Shown here one piece after another: positions 7,262 through 8,394 of a stretch of DNA of 8,394 bases (the first letter of the stretch is position 1; every line of letters starts with the position of its first letter). The notes below the pieces were generated by a model. The model worked only from the letters and a program-made list of their open reading frames with translations, ran no database searches and was not told the origin of the DNA. The position numbers were made by a program, and so were the translations under genes. This DNA comes from Candidatus Nesterenkonia stercoripullorum (GTDB lineage Bacteria; Actinomycetota; Actinomycetes; Actinomycetales; Micrococcaceae). The DNA lies in contig DXGD01000021.1 of assembly GCA_019114115.1 (NCBI GenBank), forward strand, positions 1-8,394, given 5' to 3'.

Positions 7262-7769
7262 CCGATCGACCGATATGAGGACGGTCCTGCAGGCCGATCG
7301 TCGCGCCAATGCCCGCTACCCCAAGAGTCGAGTCATCCTGCGTTGGCTTCGTGCGGCCCAGACATGGCGTGCACGGAAGGGGCTGCTCGGCCGGGCGGGG
7401 CACATCCTCGTGGGCGGCTCGTACAAGGTCGTCACCGAGTGGGTGATGGGGGTCGAGCTGCCGGCCTCCACGGAGATTGGCGCCGGCCTGCGCCTTCGTC
7501 ACGGCGTAGGGATCGTCGTCAACCCCGCCACCCGGATCGGGCGCGGGGTCATGATCCGACAGCACGTGACCCTGGGAAACCGGCTGAGCGCCTCGGACTG
7601 CCCGATCATCGAGGACGACGTCGAGATCGGGGTCGGCGCCGTGATCATCGGCGCGGTCAGGATCGGCCGGGGCGCCCGGATCGGTCCTAACGCCGTCGTC
7701 GTCAAGGACGTCCCCCCTGGTGCCGTCGTCTACTCGCCGACCAGCGTGCATCGTTCTGCCTCTGGGTGA
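7248..7769 (+). CDS. Left-handed beta-helix O-acetyltransferase, serine acetyltransferase-like
   Basis: This 173-residue hexapeptide-repeat enzyme probably acetylates a sugar hydroxyl with acetyl-CoA. Isoleucine/valine-centred hexapeptides run from about 69 to 160 (ASTEIGAGLRL, NPATRIGRGVMI, DDVEIGVGAVIIGAVRIGRGARIGPNAVV). H85 in LRHGVGIVV and H106 in RQHVTLGN match the two conserved histidines of the serine acetyltransferase family. The N-terminal 65 residues are helical and basic and much shorter than the hexamerisation domain of housekeeping CysE. For this reason, and because it sits in a glycosyltransferase operon, polysaccharide O-acetylation is more likely than cysteine synthesis (inference). 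The GTG at 7248 is chosen because AAGGAG lies at 7235-7240; the ATG at 7275 has no such site. The gene overlaps the preceding one by 14 nt. A weak CGCCG/CGGCG hairpin at 7787-7804 follows its stop. Confidence 0.85.
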   Translation: MTRPDRSTDMRTVLQADRRANARYPKSRVILRWLRAAQTWRARKGLLGRAGHILVGGSYKVVTEWVMGVELPASTEIGAGLRLRHGVGIVVNPATRIGRGVMIRQHVTLGNRLSASDCPIIEDDVEIGVGAVIIGAVRIGRGARIGPNAVVVKDVPPGAVVYSPTSVHRSASG

Positions 7770-7807
7770 CACCTGGAACGACTCCTCGCCGCAGCGGCAC
7801 GGCGTGA

Positions 7808-7858
7808 CCGTTTCGCGATGTCCGTTTTGATCGCTTTGCCCCGTTTGTCGCGTAGACT
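7808..7858 (+). promoter_or_regulatory. Putative promoter with repeated CCGTTTNG elements before the cytidylyltransferase
   Basis: Four CCGTTT-like units occur in a row: CCGTTTCG (7808-7815), TCCGTTTTG (7821-7829), ATCGCTTTG (7830-7838) and CCGTTTG (7841-7847). A TAGACT hexamer (7853-7858) that could be the -10 box follows, about 55 nt before the ATG at 7913. There is no good -35 match at 17 nt, and the repeats fill that place. Bases 7818-7838 match the element upstream of the co-polymerase gene at 17 of 21 positions and in the same orientation relative to transcription. Confidence 0.5.
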
Positions 7859-7868
7859 TCTCGTGGAC

Positions 7869-7892
7869 GCCCGCTCTTCAGCACTCGCGGGC
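7869..7892 (+). other. Hairpin in the cytidylyltransferase leader
   Basis: GCCCGC (7869-7874) and GCGGGC (7887-7892) form a perfect six-pair stem with a 12-nt loop. It lies between the proposed -10 box and the AGGAG ribosome binding site (7902-7906). It might stabilise the mRNA or influence translation. There is no T-tract, so it is unlikely to be a terminator. Confidence 0.35.
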
Positions 7893-7912
7893 AGGAAGGC
7901 CAGGAGATCAAG

Positions 7913-8359
7913 ATGCGCATCGGATACGCCGCAGGAGCGTTCGACCTCTTCCACGTGGGGCACCTGAACCTGCTCCACCGCGCGCGCCAGCAGTGCGACC
8001 TGTTGATCGCCGGCGTGGTGAGCGACGAGATGCTGCGCGAAGTGAAGGGCATCGAACCCGTCATCCCGACTGCCGAGCGCGCTGAGATCGTGGGCAGCCT
8101 TCGCTGCGTGGATCGCGTGCACGTCGAGACCACTCCCTCGAAGCTGGACGCCTGGCACGCAGTGGGGTTCACCCACTTCTTCAAGGGCGACGACTGGCGC
8201 GGCACTCCGAAGGGCCTCCGGCTCGAGGAGCAGTTCGCCGAGGTGGGAGTGCAGATCGAGTATCTCCCGTACACGATGCACACCTCCTCGACTGCACTGC
8301 GACGTGCCCTCGCCGCGCTCACCGCCCCCACCGCCCTGCAGCCCGCCGGCACTCCGTGA
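7913..8359 (+). CDS. TagD-like cytidylyltransferase (glycerol-3-phosphate cytidylyltransferase family)
   Basis: This 148-residue nucleotidyltransferase should activate a phospho-alcohol with CTP, giving a CDP-alcohol and pyrophosphate in the cytoplasm. GAFDLFHVGHLNLLHRAR (8-25) contains the HxGH motif (H14-V15-G16-H17) of the family. VKGIEPVIPTAERAEIV (44-60), then VDRV (66-69) and FFKGDDWRGT (89-98) match the order in glycerol-3-phosphate cytidylyltransferases, and the length is close to the usual 130 or so residues. The C-terminal signature, normally RTxGISST, reads YTMHTSST (120-127): the Ser/Thr end is kept but the Arg is Tyr. The substrate may therefore be glycerol-3-phosphate or another phospho-alcohol. 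AGGAG at 7902-7906 supports the ATG. The gene has its own upstream region with the repeated element. It could supply the CDP-alcohol phosphotransferase at 1428-2189 (inference). The 35 bases after its stop show nothing definite. Confidence 0.88.
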   Translation: MRIGYAAGAFDLFHVGHLNLLHRARQQCDLLIAGVVSDEMLREVKGIEPVIPTAERAEIVGSLRCVDRVHVETTPSKLDAWHAVGFTHFFKGDDWRGTPKGLRLEEQFAEVGVQIEYLPYTMHTSSTALRRALAALTAPTALQPAGTP

Positions 8360-8394
8360 CGACCAGCTGACAGCTCACCGAGAGAGGGCCCCGC

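Overview
The window is high-GC DNA from an actinobacterium. Evidence for this is the strong G/C bias at third codon positions, GTG as well as ATG starts, GGAGG-type ribosome binding sites, and a polysaccharide co-polymerase with an intact BY-kinase-like cytoplasmic half. A member of the Micrococcales (for example a Brachybacterium- or Microbacterium-like organism) would fit, but the genus is a guess. The region is part of a cell-surface polysaccharide or glycopolymer biosynthesis locus. No mobile element, CRISPR array, tRNA or rRNA was seen.

Layout. (1) At 1-2189 on the plus strand, a 5'-truncated, very acidic protein carries two copies of a beta-sandwich-like domain joined by an E/D/S/T/P linker. 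Its stop overlaps (ATGA) the start of a CDP-alcohol phosphotransferase with a complete catalytic signature. (2) At 2190-2343 is a convergent gap with a 34-nt inverted repeat, probably a shared terminator. (3) At 2344-5257 on the minus strand is a two-gene unit: a Wzz-type co-polymerase with a degenerate BY-kinase domain, followed by a Wzy/WaaL-type membrane polymerase or ligase. (4) At 5258-5424 is a divergent control region with a tandem 9-nt repeat and a perfect 16-nt palindrome. (5) At 5425-7769 on the plus strand is a tight operon of two GT2 glycosyltransferases and a serine-acetyltransferase-like hexapeptide O-acetyltransferase. (6) At 7770-7912 is a promoter region holding a second copy of the element found in the divergent region. 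(7) At 7913-8359 is a TagD-like cytidylyltransferase.

How the parts may work together (inference). The GT2 enzymes would extend a lipid-linked repeat unit and the acetyltransferase would decorate it. The Wzy-like and Wzz-like proteins would polymerise it and set chain length on the outer face. The cytidylyltransferase would make a CDP-alcohol, possibly CDP-glycerol, and the CDP-alcohol phosphotransferase would transfer the phospho-alcohol to the glycan or a lipid acceptor. The priming transferase and the Wzx flippase are not in the window.

The most interesting points are: a 21-nt element, 17/21 identical with only pyrimidine transitions, shared in the same orientation by the promoter regions of the co-polymerase and of the cytidylyltransferase; loss of all three nucleotide-binding motifs in the BY-kinase-like domain fused to the co-polymerase; and the possible CDP-alcohol pathway formed by the first and last enzyme genes.
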